A stretch of 64,000 bases of DNA from Stereocaulon alpinum (lineage: Eukaryota > Ascomycota > Lecanoromycetes > Lecanorales > Stereocaulaceae). Below, one piece after another: positions 55,363-64,000 of this stretch. Positions within the stretch are counted from its first letter, which is position 1. Every line of letters begins with the position of its first letter. Location: positions 1 to 64,000 of the forward strand of contig JAEUBA010000073.1 of assembly GCA_018257865.1 (NCBI GenBank), read 5' to 3'. The notes beneath the pieces were generated by a model, which saw only the letters and a program-made list of their open reading frames with translations, searched no databases and was not told the DNA's origin. Made by a program: the position numbers and the translations under genes.

Positions 55363-57359
55363 CAAAAGTGTCGTCCACGTCAAAGATGTTGCGGTGCTCG
55401 GAAAGGCATGGTACCGCCATTTGAAAAGCCCCTTTGGCATCGATGTAGTCGTATTGTTTGGTATCGAATCAAACATGTACTACTATAAAACGAGTGGACC
55501 TAGAGAGCTACATAATGATGATGCAGAAGCTGCTTGGGGATATCATCTAATCCGAGGGACGTGGTAATTCAACCTACCCACACCTTTATTCCCCGTCGCA
55601 TCGTCATCCCACTAAACATAGAGTCTGCCATACTGCACCAGCGTCTAGACGTCATGAGACCAAGGTAGTGATACGTCAAAGCCATGTACCTAAGTAACTC
55701 AACACGAAATAATAATGCATTGCATTCCAGATCGGCATGGTCCAATCAGAACACATCATACTCCGTAGGTACTCCTCTACCTACTTCCCACCTCTGAAAC
55801 CCGAACCAAACTCAGACATGCTTGGGAATCGGGAATCAAATTATATAACGCTGGATTGTATACTCGCTTCTATTTACTGTCTGTGTGAGAGCGAAAAGCC
55901 GTAGATGACGGTACGGAGAGAATGTGCACTAGGGTAGTTCTATGTGCTGGATTGGATTGCTGTTGGAAGTACGTACCTTAGGAGTCAAGCCGGTCTGAAG
56001 CTTTTCTCGATCCTTCTTTTGGACGGTATTGGATTGTGCTGTGCTCTTTGCTGGGGTTTGTGCGTAGGGTTAGGAGGGGGGGAGTTAGGGGGGCTTCTTA
56101 GATCTTGTGTATGGCTGATGTGATGGCTGTGGGGTTTGGAGGAGGAGGAGAGTGTGGAAGGGGAGCTTAGGGAAGTAGAGGCACAGGCGGAGGCGGAGGG
56201 TGAATGATACTTGGTTTTGTGTGTTGTTGTAGAAATGGTGGTCGGGGTAGAGGGTGGTGTTTACGGCTTGCGTGCTTGCGATGGGGTTTTTGGAGCATTC
56301 GAAGGAGGACGAGTGGGAGGCGCTGGAATTTTTGACAACTGTGGTGGAGAGGGAGCAAAAAGAGTGAGCTGAGCGGGAGGAAGAAATGTTCGAGACGGAT
56401 GTGAATGCTGAACATGATGCTAAGTATAATGCAAAGTTAGGTGCTGAAGAAATGCTGAACATGATGCTGGCTGGGGTGTTGAAAGTGATGCCTAGAATGT
56501 TACTACAAAAATGCCAGGTAGGATATCATGCTATGCTAGCGTAAGTATAAACAAAACGATTGAAGAATAAGCCAAAGATTGTGGTTTGCTATCGCGCGCA
56601 TACTGATTGAACAGGGATACCTGAACACTTGACGATAAGAGAAAGGCTGACAGAATGGATTCGGAAGGCGCAGATTTGGGTAGCACTTATGCTCTAAAAG
56701 TATGCGGGGAGTAATAAATGATGGTGGCCCAGTGAAGGGTTGCTTCGTTGCTGTTGAGGAGAGAAGCTGGTGTTAAAGAAGGACATGCAACAGCTGGAGA
56801 TGTGCATAGATTTAGAGAGTTGAAGGGAAAACTTGAGGATGGAAAGAGGAAGAAGAGTTGAGGCGGCGTCTGCTGAGTGGAGGTCAAAGCAGGACAAGAG
56901 AGTAGATCAAGGTAGCTTTCTTGCCAAAGCTGTTTTCACATGTCAGGGATCGCAAAAGGGCCTTGATTACACGGCGTCCTCGACACGTCCAAAAGATGTG
57001 AAGGCATACGGCGTGCAAGGTCAGGTTATGCGATCGCTTCAGCTCGGCATTTGTATGAATACGTTGTCAAATGACAGGTATTGCCAATGAAAACTTCATC
57101 TCTATACCCATTGCTTGCGGGTGCGTAAGAAGCCAGCTCCTTAAGCACCTTCGTAGACACATTAAACAATATCGTTTTAATGAGACCAAACACCACACCA
57201 AGTTCCAATGCATAGGCGCGAGGGCGGTTGAGTAGCCCAGCAGAAAGCTGCCGGAGCAATTCCCGCAAGTCGTTGAGCTCATCCCAGAATAACGCTTTTC
57301 GTGGATAAGGGTCGCGTAAGGATACCCTAGTTTTTCTGCAGTTCAGACCAGATCTCCAA
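55363..57359. other. Intergenic region with weak coding-like segments
   Basis: About 2 kb. On the minus strand at 57,026-57,350 a frame reads ALFWDELNDLRELLRQLSAG and LELGVVFGLIKTILFNVSTK, directly downstream of the coiled-coil gene but in another frame. A Ser-rich frame at 56,085-56,462 is less convincing. No RNA gene or element is recognised. Confidence 0.35.
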
Positions 57360-57988
57360 TTATTCTGAATAGCGGTCGTCCTGTTGCCCAGTCGATTGAT
57401 TGACAGGCATACTTCCCCTGTCCCTTCCCATCGGTGAAGAGATATCCGAAGCCGCAGGCCTCCATTGCGACATTGTGCTTGCTGATACTGACTGGGTGGT
57501 AGGAGCCTGCGTTGACAGTGGACTTGCTGCTGAGGGCTGTGTCCGATCGTTCTCGTGGCCTGCAAATGTATCCCCAAGTGGTTTCCGCCTGTGTGGAGAG
57601 TTGGATGCACCGGTCTTGCCTGCTGGAGAGGATGTTCTAGATTGTTGTTGTTTCAGACGCTCTTCAGTCTCTCTTATACGAGCTTCGAGGGCTTCGAGCT
57701 CCTGGCTCTGTGAGTTCACTGCCTGCTTTCTGGTTATCTGTCAGCACATGTAGTTGGGTAGGCTCCAAATTGACTGGAATCGATCGAATGCTGACTTTTG
57801 CTCAACTGATTGAAGAAGGCCGTCAAGACTGTTGTCATTGATTGCAAATGCATCATTCAGGGAAGCCGAGAAATTCCGAGCCATGGTACTGTATCCACTA
57901 TCAGTTGTTGGCGCTGCAGGGTCCGTCCACAGTTTCCTCACGATTGCGGTCTTCCATGTGGTTTCCAATCACCATCGTCGTTCGACAT
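57360..57988 (-). CDS. Small coiled-coil protein of unknown function
   Basis: Three exons (57,973-57,988; 57,796-57,913; 57,360-57,729) were built so that frames join in phase, giving 167 residues. The product begins MSNDDAPTTDSGYSTMARNF, followed by SASLNDAFAINDNSLDGLLQ and a heptad-rich helix (NSQSQELEALEARIRETEER) at about 45-75. The rest is Ser/Pro-rich and probably disordered. The first exon is only 16 nt; an alternative without the first intron starts at 57,968. The TDSGYST motif resembles a phosphodegron-like site, but that is only a visual impression. The family is not recognised. A coding-like stretch follows downstream in another frame, so the true 3' end may differ. It diverges from the bromodomain gene across about 530 bp. 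Confidence 0.55.
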
Positions 57989-58523
57989 GATGTCTGTTTG
58001 TGTATGCTCTTCTTGGAGTTCCACAACCAATGTAGAGCTTGATTGAGTCACAACGCTTTCAATATCAAGTAAAATTGGGTACCACGAGTTGTAGCTTTAA
58101 ACCGAGGCTGTATATACGCCCAGGAGGAGCAGGAACCGACGGGGGATCTCCCAGTCATATGTGAACAAACAAAGGGGAGCTTCCCTGAGCATGACGGATA
58201 TTCGTGGGGGCCCGTTAGAGCTCGAGGGGAAGCTCTAGGGTGCGCTTCCGGTGAGCCGCAACCTTAATGGTCACCAGCCCTACCGCATGCAGACGACCAA
58301 ATTTCATCTTTCGCGATTTAGGAGGACGATCAAGGGCCAATACCCAACCAAACTGTCGCTTGTTGCGCACTTTGAGCTATTGTGCGAAAGCTTTGGAGGG
58401 TACAAGCTGCAATAGATAGGCAACATTTGGGGTCGAGAACGTTCGCTGACCTGCCATGATCTCCGACAGCATTCCGCGAAATGATCACCCCTACGCGGTA
58501 GCTTCCTAAATGAATCATGCATC

Positions 58524-61244
58524 ATGATGGCACCAGAGCTCCACACTCCCCTAGAGAGCTTCCTGCTCTTCCAGACGCTGCATCCGTTCTCGGACAATAA
58601 TCCACCTTCCTTTGTCAAGATCTCGGAGGCCTTGAAGAGTAATGAACAATTGCGCGAAACCGATGGCATTGAACTTGACCGTCTGGAGCCAGACTCGCTC
58701 AAGAATCTCTACCTGCGCCTGTTGAAGGAAGAAGCAAAGGCAGAGGCTGGTCATCAGCAGCCTCAAGAGAATCCACGCAAGCGCAAGCTCTCAAGTCCGC
58801 CTTTGGAGACTGTGGAAGAGGCGCTTCAATATTCGCATTTGTTACCCCAGCTGGCGAACCGCCTCTATTTTCGCTACCGGGATCATGCTATCGAGGCCAT
58901 CAAAGAGGAAGAGCGGAAGTATCGGTCACTTCAAAGGGAGATCCAGGGGATAGAGAGGCGAGATGCTAGGGGTGTATCGTCAATACAGACACTGCTACGG
59001 CATGACGACGATGAGGACAAGCCACGGGCAGGTCTGACTTCAAGGCCAACGTCTTCGCAAGATCGCCAACTACGCGGCTCCAATTCAGAATCTGGAGCTG
59101 TGATCAATGGCTATCCACAGGATCCGCAGGTTCCAACCCCAGGGGAAGCTCACGGTGACCAGAAGCATGGCCAGAAACCTGGGCAAATGGAGAATGGTGC
59201 ACCCTTTCTACCGCCTATGCAGCATCATGGGTACTCCACGGGTTCGCCTTCGTCGGAGATCAACCGCAGACTACCACCTCCAAATCAATCACAATCTCAC
59301 GCTGCACCTCTGTCTAGCCCTCGTTCGAACCAAAATCAATTACCCAGGCCAGAGCGCTCCTCAGCTTCACCGATTGTCCTCCCAGGACCCCAAGGCCTGC
59401 TCCGCTCTTCGGCCTCTGGATCTCCAACAGGACCCTTAGATGCGCTTGCCGATATGGCTGGTCAACAATACAGGCCACCGTCACGACCAGTTCAGCATCC
59501 ACACCAACATGCGGCCACCCAACCGTACATACCAAGGCCTTATCCTTACTACGATAATCAACCTCCATACCCAGTAGCATATCCACAAAACGGTCAAAGT
59601 TATAGTCAACATCACGGATCTGTGCCACCCTACCAAGGTCATTTGGGAAGCCCTAGTCAGGGCTCGCCTTATCAACATGGGCAGCATTACCAGTCGCCAT
59701 TGCCCTCATATACACAGCATACAGGGTACACTCAGAGTCCAGCATACTACCAACCGCCATCCGTCCATACACCTTATGCCAGAGGTCAGGTTTCTAGGTT
59801 CGCTGAGCTGCATACGCCGATGTCCAATGCATCAGGCAGACAACGTCCCCCACGGCCTTCTCCCATCTTCACATCTGCATCCTCTACGAGATGGAAGGAT
59901 ACCCCTGGATCCATGCGGCAGCCATCACCGGTTCGCCCTTCAGTCAGTCCGATAAGCGAAAAGGCTCCCTCGCCAACACCCGAAATGACAAAGTCTCGTC
60001 CAAGATCTACACGGAATCAAAGGGCCCAGCCGTCCTCAACTGATTCGCCCGGAGAAGGCTCAGGATCGAAATCGATTCGCGCTACCCAATCTCGTGCTAC
60101 GGCAAAGAGGGGACGCGGAGGCCGGGCAGGTAGTGTAGCATCGTCCACCGTAGTAGAATCTACCCGGCAACGCACTCGAAGTCATTCAGTCGCCTCCCAA
60201 ACAGACATCGATAACCAGCAGTCTTCGACTCACAGGATCAAGCCTGAGCCACCAGGAACCTCCGTCCACGAAGACGATACATCAATAGCCTCCCACACCG
60301 CAGATGAAGGCTCACGAAAATCTACGCGCCAGCGTCCAGGCACATTACGCGGAATAGAAACGACTGATTCGACTCGCACAAGCACCAAGCGCAAACGGGA
60401 AGAGCTTTCCACCCTTCCGCCGCCATCACCATCTCCAGCCCCATCCGCAACATCAGCTTCGAGACCAGGTTATGTCCTAGGCACCCGCAATTTCCCACGC
60501 ATCTCAGCCACCATCATGGAAGCCGTCATGGCTCACAAAGTCGCAAATGTATTCGGCAGACCTCTGACCGAGCGGGAAGCACCAGGTTACAAAGATCTAG
60601 TTTTCCGACCTCAAGACATCAAATCCATCAAAGCCGCCATCAATGCTGGCGCCAAGGCATTAGCTGCTGCAGCCGAGAACATCGAAGACGCAGGAACCTC
60701 TTCCACAGTCTGGATTCCCGAAACAGCCGACGTCGTCCCCCCAAAAGGCATTGTCAACTCCGCTCAACTGGAAAAGGAACTATTACGCATGTTCGCAAAC
60801 GCAATCATGTACAACCCCGACCTACCCAGCAACCGCGGCTTCGGCCCCGCCATGCGCACCCGCCTACGAACAGCAGAACGACTAGAGAAAAACGGTGGGA
60901 AAGCCAAAGCCGACGACGACAACGAAGAAGACGACTCCGACGAGCCAGAAACCGTCGAAAAAGGCAAAGAAGATGTCAGCGTCGTTAAAGATGCTAGGGA
61001 AATGTTCGAAGCTGTGGAACCAAGGATCAGTGACTGGAGGAACGTGGAACGAGCTGCGGAAGAGACGACTAAAGGGAGGCTGAGGGGGGGGAGTGGGGCG
61101 CTTGAGGATGTTGATGAGGGGGCTGAGAAGGATGGGGGGGAGGAGGAGGGGGAGGGGGAAGAGGTTTTGGGGACTGTGGAGCAGGAACCGGAGCCGGAGC
61201 CGGAGCCGGAGCCGGAACCGAGGGCGAAGAGGAGGAGGAGGTAG
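58524..61244 (+). CDS. Bromodomain protein, BRD8/Bdc1-like (probable NuA4 subunit)
   Basis: A 906-residue single-exon nuclear protein. The N-terminus (PLESFLLFQTLHPFSDNNPP, FVKISEALKSNEQLRE, LYLRLLKEEAKAE) and the following coiled coil resemble the conserved N-terminal part of BRD8 and fission yeast Bdc1, subunits of NuA4 acetyltransferase. A long Gln/Pro/Tyr/Ser-rich disordered region fills residues about 150-640. The C-terminal bromodomain lies at about 650-780 (NFPRISATIMEAVMAHKVAN, YKDLVFRPQDIKSIKAAINA, ELLRMFANAIMYNPDLPSN), with the acetyl-lysine-contacting Asn expected within MYNPD. The tail is acidic with an (EP)n run encoded by GGAGCC repeats near 61,186-61,218, then RAKRRRR. An adjacent alternative ATG lies one codon later. 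Complex membership is inferred from domain layout. Confidence 0.85.
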   Translation: MMAPELHTPLESFLLFQTLHPFSDNNPPSFVKISEALKSNEQLRETDGIELDRLEPDSLKNLYLRLLKEEAKAEAGHQQPQENPRKRKLSSPPLETVEEALQYSHLLPQLANRLYFRYRDHAIEAIKEEERKYRSLQREIQGIERRDARGVSSIQTLLRHDDDEDKPRAGLTSRPTSSQDRQLRGSNSESGAVINGYPQDPQVPTPGEAHGDQKHGQKPGQMENGAPFLPPMQHHGYSTGSPSSEINRRLPPPNQSQSHAAPLSSPRSNQNQLPRPERSSASPIVLPGPQGLLRSSASGSPTGPLDALADMAGQQYRPPSRPVQHPHQHAATQPYIPRPYPYYDNQPPYPVAYPQNGQSYSQHHGSVPPYQGHLGSPSQGSPYQHGQHYQSPLPSYTQHTGYTQSPAYYQPPSVHTPYARGQVSRFAELHTPMSNASGRQRPPRPSPIFTSASSTRWKDTPGSMRQPSPVRPSVSPISEKAPSPTPEMTKSRPRSTRNQRAQPSSTDSPGEGSGSKSIRATQSRATAKRGRGGRAGSVASSTVVESTRQRTRSHSVASQTDIDNQQSSTHRIKPEPPGTSVHEDDTSIASHTADEGSRKSTRQRPGTLRGIETTDSTRTSTKRKREELSTLPPPSPSPAPSATSASRPGYVLGTRNFPRISATIMEAVMAHKVANVFGRPLTEREAPGYKDLVFRPQDIKSIKAAINAGAKALAAAAENIEDAGTSSTVWIPETADVVPPKGIVNSAQLEKELLRMFANAIMYNPDLPSNRGFGPAMRTRLRTAERLEKNGGKAKADDDNEEDDSDEPETVEKGKEDVSVVKDAREMFEAVEPRISDWRNVERAAEETTKGRLRGGSGALEDVDEGAEKDGGEEEGEGEEVLGTVEQEPEPEPEPEPEPRAKRRRR

Positions 61245-61522
61245 GGGGAGGGGGGAGGCGTTTGTAGTTGTTGTGTTAGATACTTTGAGATATATGAAAT
61301 TCGGTGCATGGACGAGACTTATAGCCCTTAGATGTATATTCCCGATTCATATATCTCAGTCACATACAGAATCACTTGGAAGACTGCTCATAACATGGAT
61401 ACCTCGTCCTTTCTGATAATGTCTATGATGCTATCTGAAGTATAATAATGCCCCATTATATGGGGTATGATGTATGCCATCTCATCATCTCAACCACACG
61501 TCCCGTGAACTAGCTGCCCTAT

Positions 61523-63105
61523 TCACGACATATACTTCCTCAACCCCCTCAACCTCTCCTTCGCACCCTCAAGAACATCATCATTCTTACAAACAGCAAA
61601 CCTCAACCAATCCTCTCCTAGGTGAGCGTTCTCAGCGGTGTAGAATTCTGTTGGGGGAATCGCCGCCACGCCAAGTTCCATGATCAGAAACCAGCTCATT
61701 TTGAAATCTCGTGGCCTATCTGCTACGTGAGGTGGGAAGTTATAGTCTTTAGGTAATTTCACTTTGCCTAGATTTGCGAGAACAAAGTAGCCGCCTTCGG
61801 GGTCAGAGTATGGGAGGCCGAGTTCGTCGAAGATGGAGCAGAAGCGAGTCATTTTGTCTTTCATTTCCTTTTTGCTTTGCTCCCAGAAACCTTCTTTGTC
61901 TGCGTCTTCGAAGCCTACGGCTGCGGCTTCTTGGAGGGGTGAGACGCTGCTGTAGCATATTCTTGTGTGGGCGGCGGAGACGTATTTGATCAGATGTTCA
62001 GGCCCGATGAGCCAGCCTACACGCCAGCCTGTTGCATAGAAATTCTTGCCCGCAGAGCCGACTGTGAGGGTCAATGCAGCGATTTCGGGAGTCAATGTGG
62101 CCATGCGGGTGAATGGGACGTAGTAGAGGCGATCGTAGACTTCATCGGAGAGAATCAGTATATTGTGTTTCACGCAAAGAGCACCTATAGCTTCGAGCTC
62201 GGGCTTTGAGAACACTTTGCCGACAGGGTTGTGTGGGGTGTTGAGAACGATCATGCGCGTCTTATCGTTGATGGCATTCTCGAGGGCAGCCATATCAATT
62301 GTCCAGTCTGCGGCTGAAGTGTTCTTTGTGGCACCGTCTTTTGGGGGTTGGAGGGGAACATAGCGGATTTTGCCGCCGGGCATTTCGATGTTCGAGATGT
62401 ACCTATTCGAGATTAGGTGCGAGGTAGAGGGAGCATTCTCAAGTTCGCGCATACTGATCGAAGAATGGCTCGAAGATTATGACCTCATCTCCGTCCTCAA
62501 TGAACGCCATGAAGGCGCTGAGCATACCCTCATTTGCCCCAGTCGTAATCGTGACTTCTGTATTTGGATCTAGCTGTCTGCCGAAGAAGGGTGAGTATGA
62601 ATCTGCTATTGCTTTCTTCAACCTTGGCCGACCCTAGCTTATATTTAACCCAGCTCGACGGCTGCCAATGTGTCAAAGCATACCTTGGTAGGCGAATATT
62701 GGTTGCATTCCACCTTATTCAAGGCATCCTTCGCGGCGTCGGTCACATACTTTGGGGGGTTGTAGCCGCTGGCCTTTGTCAATAGGCCGCTCTTCCAATG
62801 GCCTTGATGTGGTACTGCGTACTCACAAAAAGCCTTGGCCCATGTTTATAATCGGCTGTACCGGAGATGCTGTAGCCGCTTCGTTGACAATAGTCCTGAG
62901 ATAGCATCAGCGCTCGTACTAAGAAAGGGACATTCAAGCTCTTCAGCACCCACCATACATCTTGCTTCTGGCCTGCAACTCTCATCGCGGGGCGGAATGG
63001 ATCATTCCGTACCATAGTTGCAGTATAGCTTCGACTAATCTCCTTCCGAGCTGTGAATTGGCACAAACTTCGTGTGTACGTGTTAGCTTTCAAGAAAGAC
63101 CGCAT
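61523..63105 (-). CDS. Kynurenine aminotransferase-like PLP enzyme (Bna3-like)
   Basis: Five exons (62,954-63,105; 62,827-62,895; 62,684-62,768; 62,455-62,633; 61,523-62,402) join in phase to give 454 residues of a fold-type I aminotransferase. Bna3-type enzymes convert kynurenine to kynurenic acid; some act on other amino acids or cysteine conjugates. Visible motifs are VAGQKQDVWTIVNEAA, INMGQGFFGYNPPKYV, NQYSPTKGRPRLKKAIADSY, TITTGANEGMLSAF, VLNTPHNPVGKVF, ILSDEVYDRL, and GSAGKNFYATGWRVGW with the PLP lysine at 281. The first 30 residues (MRSFLKANTYTRSLCQFTAR) look like a mitochondrial presequence, and a second ATG at 63,015 (MVRNDPFRPAMRVAG) would give a cytosolic form. It is convergent with the bromodomain gene. 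Confidence 0.92.
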
Positions 63106-64000
63106 ACCAGACCGTCGACCATTTAGAGAAGATGTGTTCGCTGCTGATGAGATAGAGAGACGGCGCTACTCGGTCCGCTTGTACAACCTGTTGAACTATT
63201 GTGACATTCCAAGATCGGTGTTAGGGCTAAAGTCCGGATTATTGATACGGTACAGTACGTACCGTACCTTATCTGATTAACGCCATGTGGATAGTGCAGA
63301 TGGTCTGGCTTGGCAAAAGAATTCCTTCAACCGACGGGAAGTCTAAGATCTACATGAAACAATTAAGTTACAGTATCCGGGACCCCGTCCTTAGTAAGCC
63401 TCTGCTTGCTAGGTACATAGGTTCATGGCAATAACCTAATGCACGTTCGACACCAACATGCACACTCTGCCTCCCGGAAGTAGCCGAAGCGTCTACGTTG
63501 GCGGTCGAGCTATCCAGGCATGGTCAGCCATGTTGGAAGATCACGCCATTCCATGAACTATCAGTTGCTCAGTTGCGGCCGAGCTGCTTCGTCATTCGCG
63601 GGTACTTGTCCGTCCTTCCTACATGCTGTAGCATACGACGAATGAGATGATTTGTCAACATGATCGTCGTTATGTAGCTTAGCCTGCTGACGGGTACCAT
63701 TGCCCTGGGAATTTTTCTACGAGCTATTCCGGAAATTCTCCTTATCGCCCAGCAATCAGAGTCTTCACTCAACAGCACGAGGCTGTGCTTACCGTACATA
63801 GGCCACACCTACAGGTCGGGATCCTTGCACGGATACCCTGTCATCTTCATGGAGCTGTCACATTGCTTTAAGGCAACAAAGTGGCAATTTACCATGGCAT
63901 CATTGGCCCAGACTTGCCAATGGTTCTGTAGGTATCCGCCCGATGTAACCATACCCTTGTATACGAGGTTTGATATACTGCATCAGCGCAAATCAGCCCA
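63106..64000. other. Right end of the window, no supported gene
   Basis: About 900 bp upstream of the aminotransferase. It contains its promoter and only short frames on both strands (for example minus 63,569-63,808) without a domain, signal peptide or splice-supported extension. A gene could continue beyond the window. Confidence 0.4.

Noticed and set aside
56085..56462. Ser-rich 125-codon minus-strand frame
   Set aside because: Low complexity, competing frames in the same place, no family; not supported.
63569..63808. 79-codon minus-strand frame at the right end
   Set aside because: No domain or signal; ATG context and codon mix unconvincing.
1..64000. CRISPR arrays, rRNA, bacterial operons, intact tRNA genes
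   Set aside because: None found; intron-rich genes and RIP show a fungal nuclear sequence, and no cloverleaf could be folded by eye.

Overview
The window looks like a piece of a filamentous ascomycete (Pezizomycotina) chromosome, most likely a Dothideomycete; the class is inference. Evidence: dense genes with short GT-AG introns (about 50-75 nt), fungal families such as rhodopsin-like PF20684 membrane proteins, a Gta3-type GatC, a PAPA-1 Ies2 protein and a Pex14-type peroxin, and a block of transposons degraded by C-to-T / G-to-A changes at CpA/TpG sites, the signature of repeat-induced point mutation (RIP).

Region 1 (1 to about 14,820) is extremely AT-rich and has no intact gene. Two mobile elements can still be read on the minus strand through many stops: a Tad1-like non-LTR retrotransposon (about 1,400-5,950: gag-like ORF1, endonuclease, reverse transcriptase, C-terminal tail) and a Helitron (about 8,080-11,800: Rep/HUH nuclease plus Pif1-type helicase). 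In both, catalytic motifs carry RIP-type substitutions. The block ends sharply at a TTCTACCCC repeat/hairpin cluster (14,806-14,931).

Region 2 (14.9-26.4 kb) is ordinary gene-dense DNA: a possible small secreted protein, mitochondrial HMG-CoA lyase, mitochondrial GatC/Gta3, alpha-SNAP (SEC17), a Met/His-rich secreted protein, a DUF2470 membrane protein, an unknown Cys-containing protein, a small single-pass protein and DPH1.

Region 3 (26.4-38.6 kb) is gene-poor accessory DNA: a rhodopsin-like pseudogene with nonsense mutations mostly at tryptophan positions, a 393-bp MITE-like element, a five-exon O-methyltransferase, a foldback repeat, a conserved small secreted protein and an intact rhodopsin-like membrane protein.

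Region 4 (38.9-63.1 kb) is housekeeping: MGS1/WRNIP1 ATPase, a 2,038-residue DOCK-type GEF, a metallophosphoesterase, ribosomal protein eS8, a Pex14-type peroxin, INO80 subunit Ies2, a coiled-coil protein, a BRD8/Bdc1-like bromodomain protein and a kynurenine aminotransferase-like enzyme. Genes are mostly in divergent or convergent pairs with no operon logic. I found no coherent new multi-gene system. The most interesting features are the RIP record in Helitron and LINE catalytic motifs, apparent RIP-like damage in a host-type gene outside the AT block, and several odd gene structures. Exon boundaries were derived by hand from splice sites, reading phase and family conservation.
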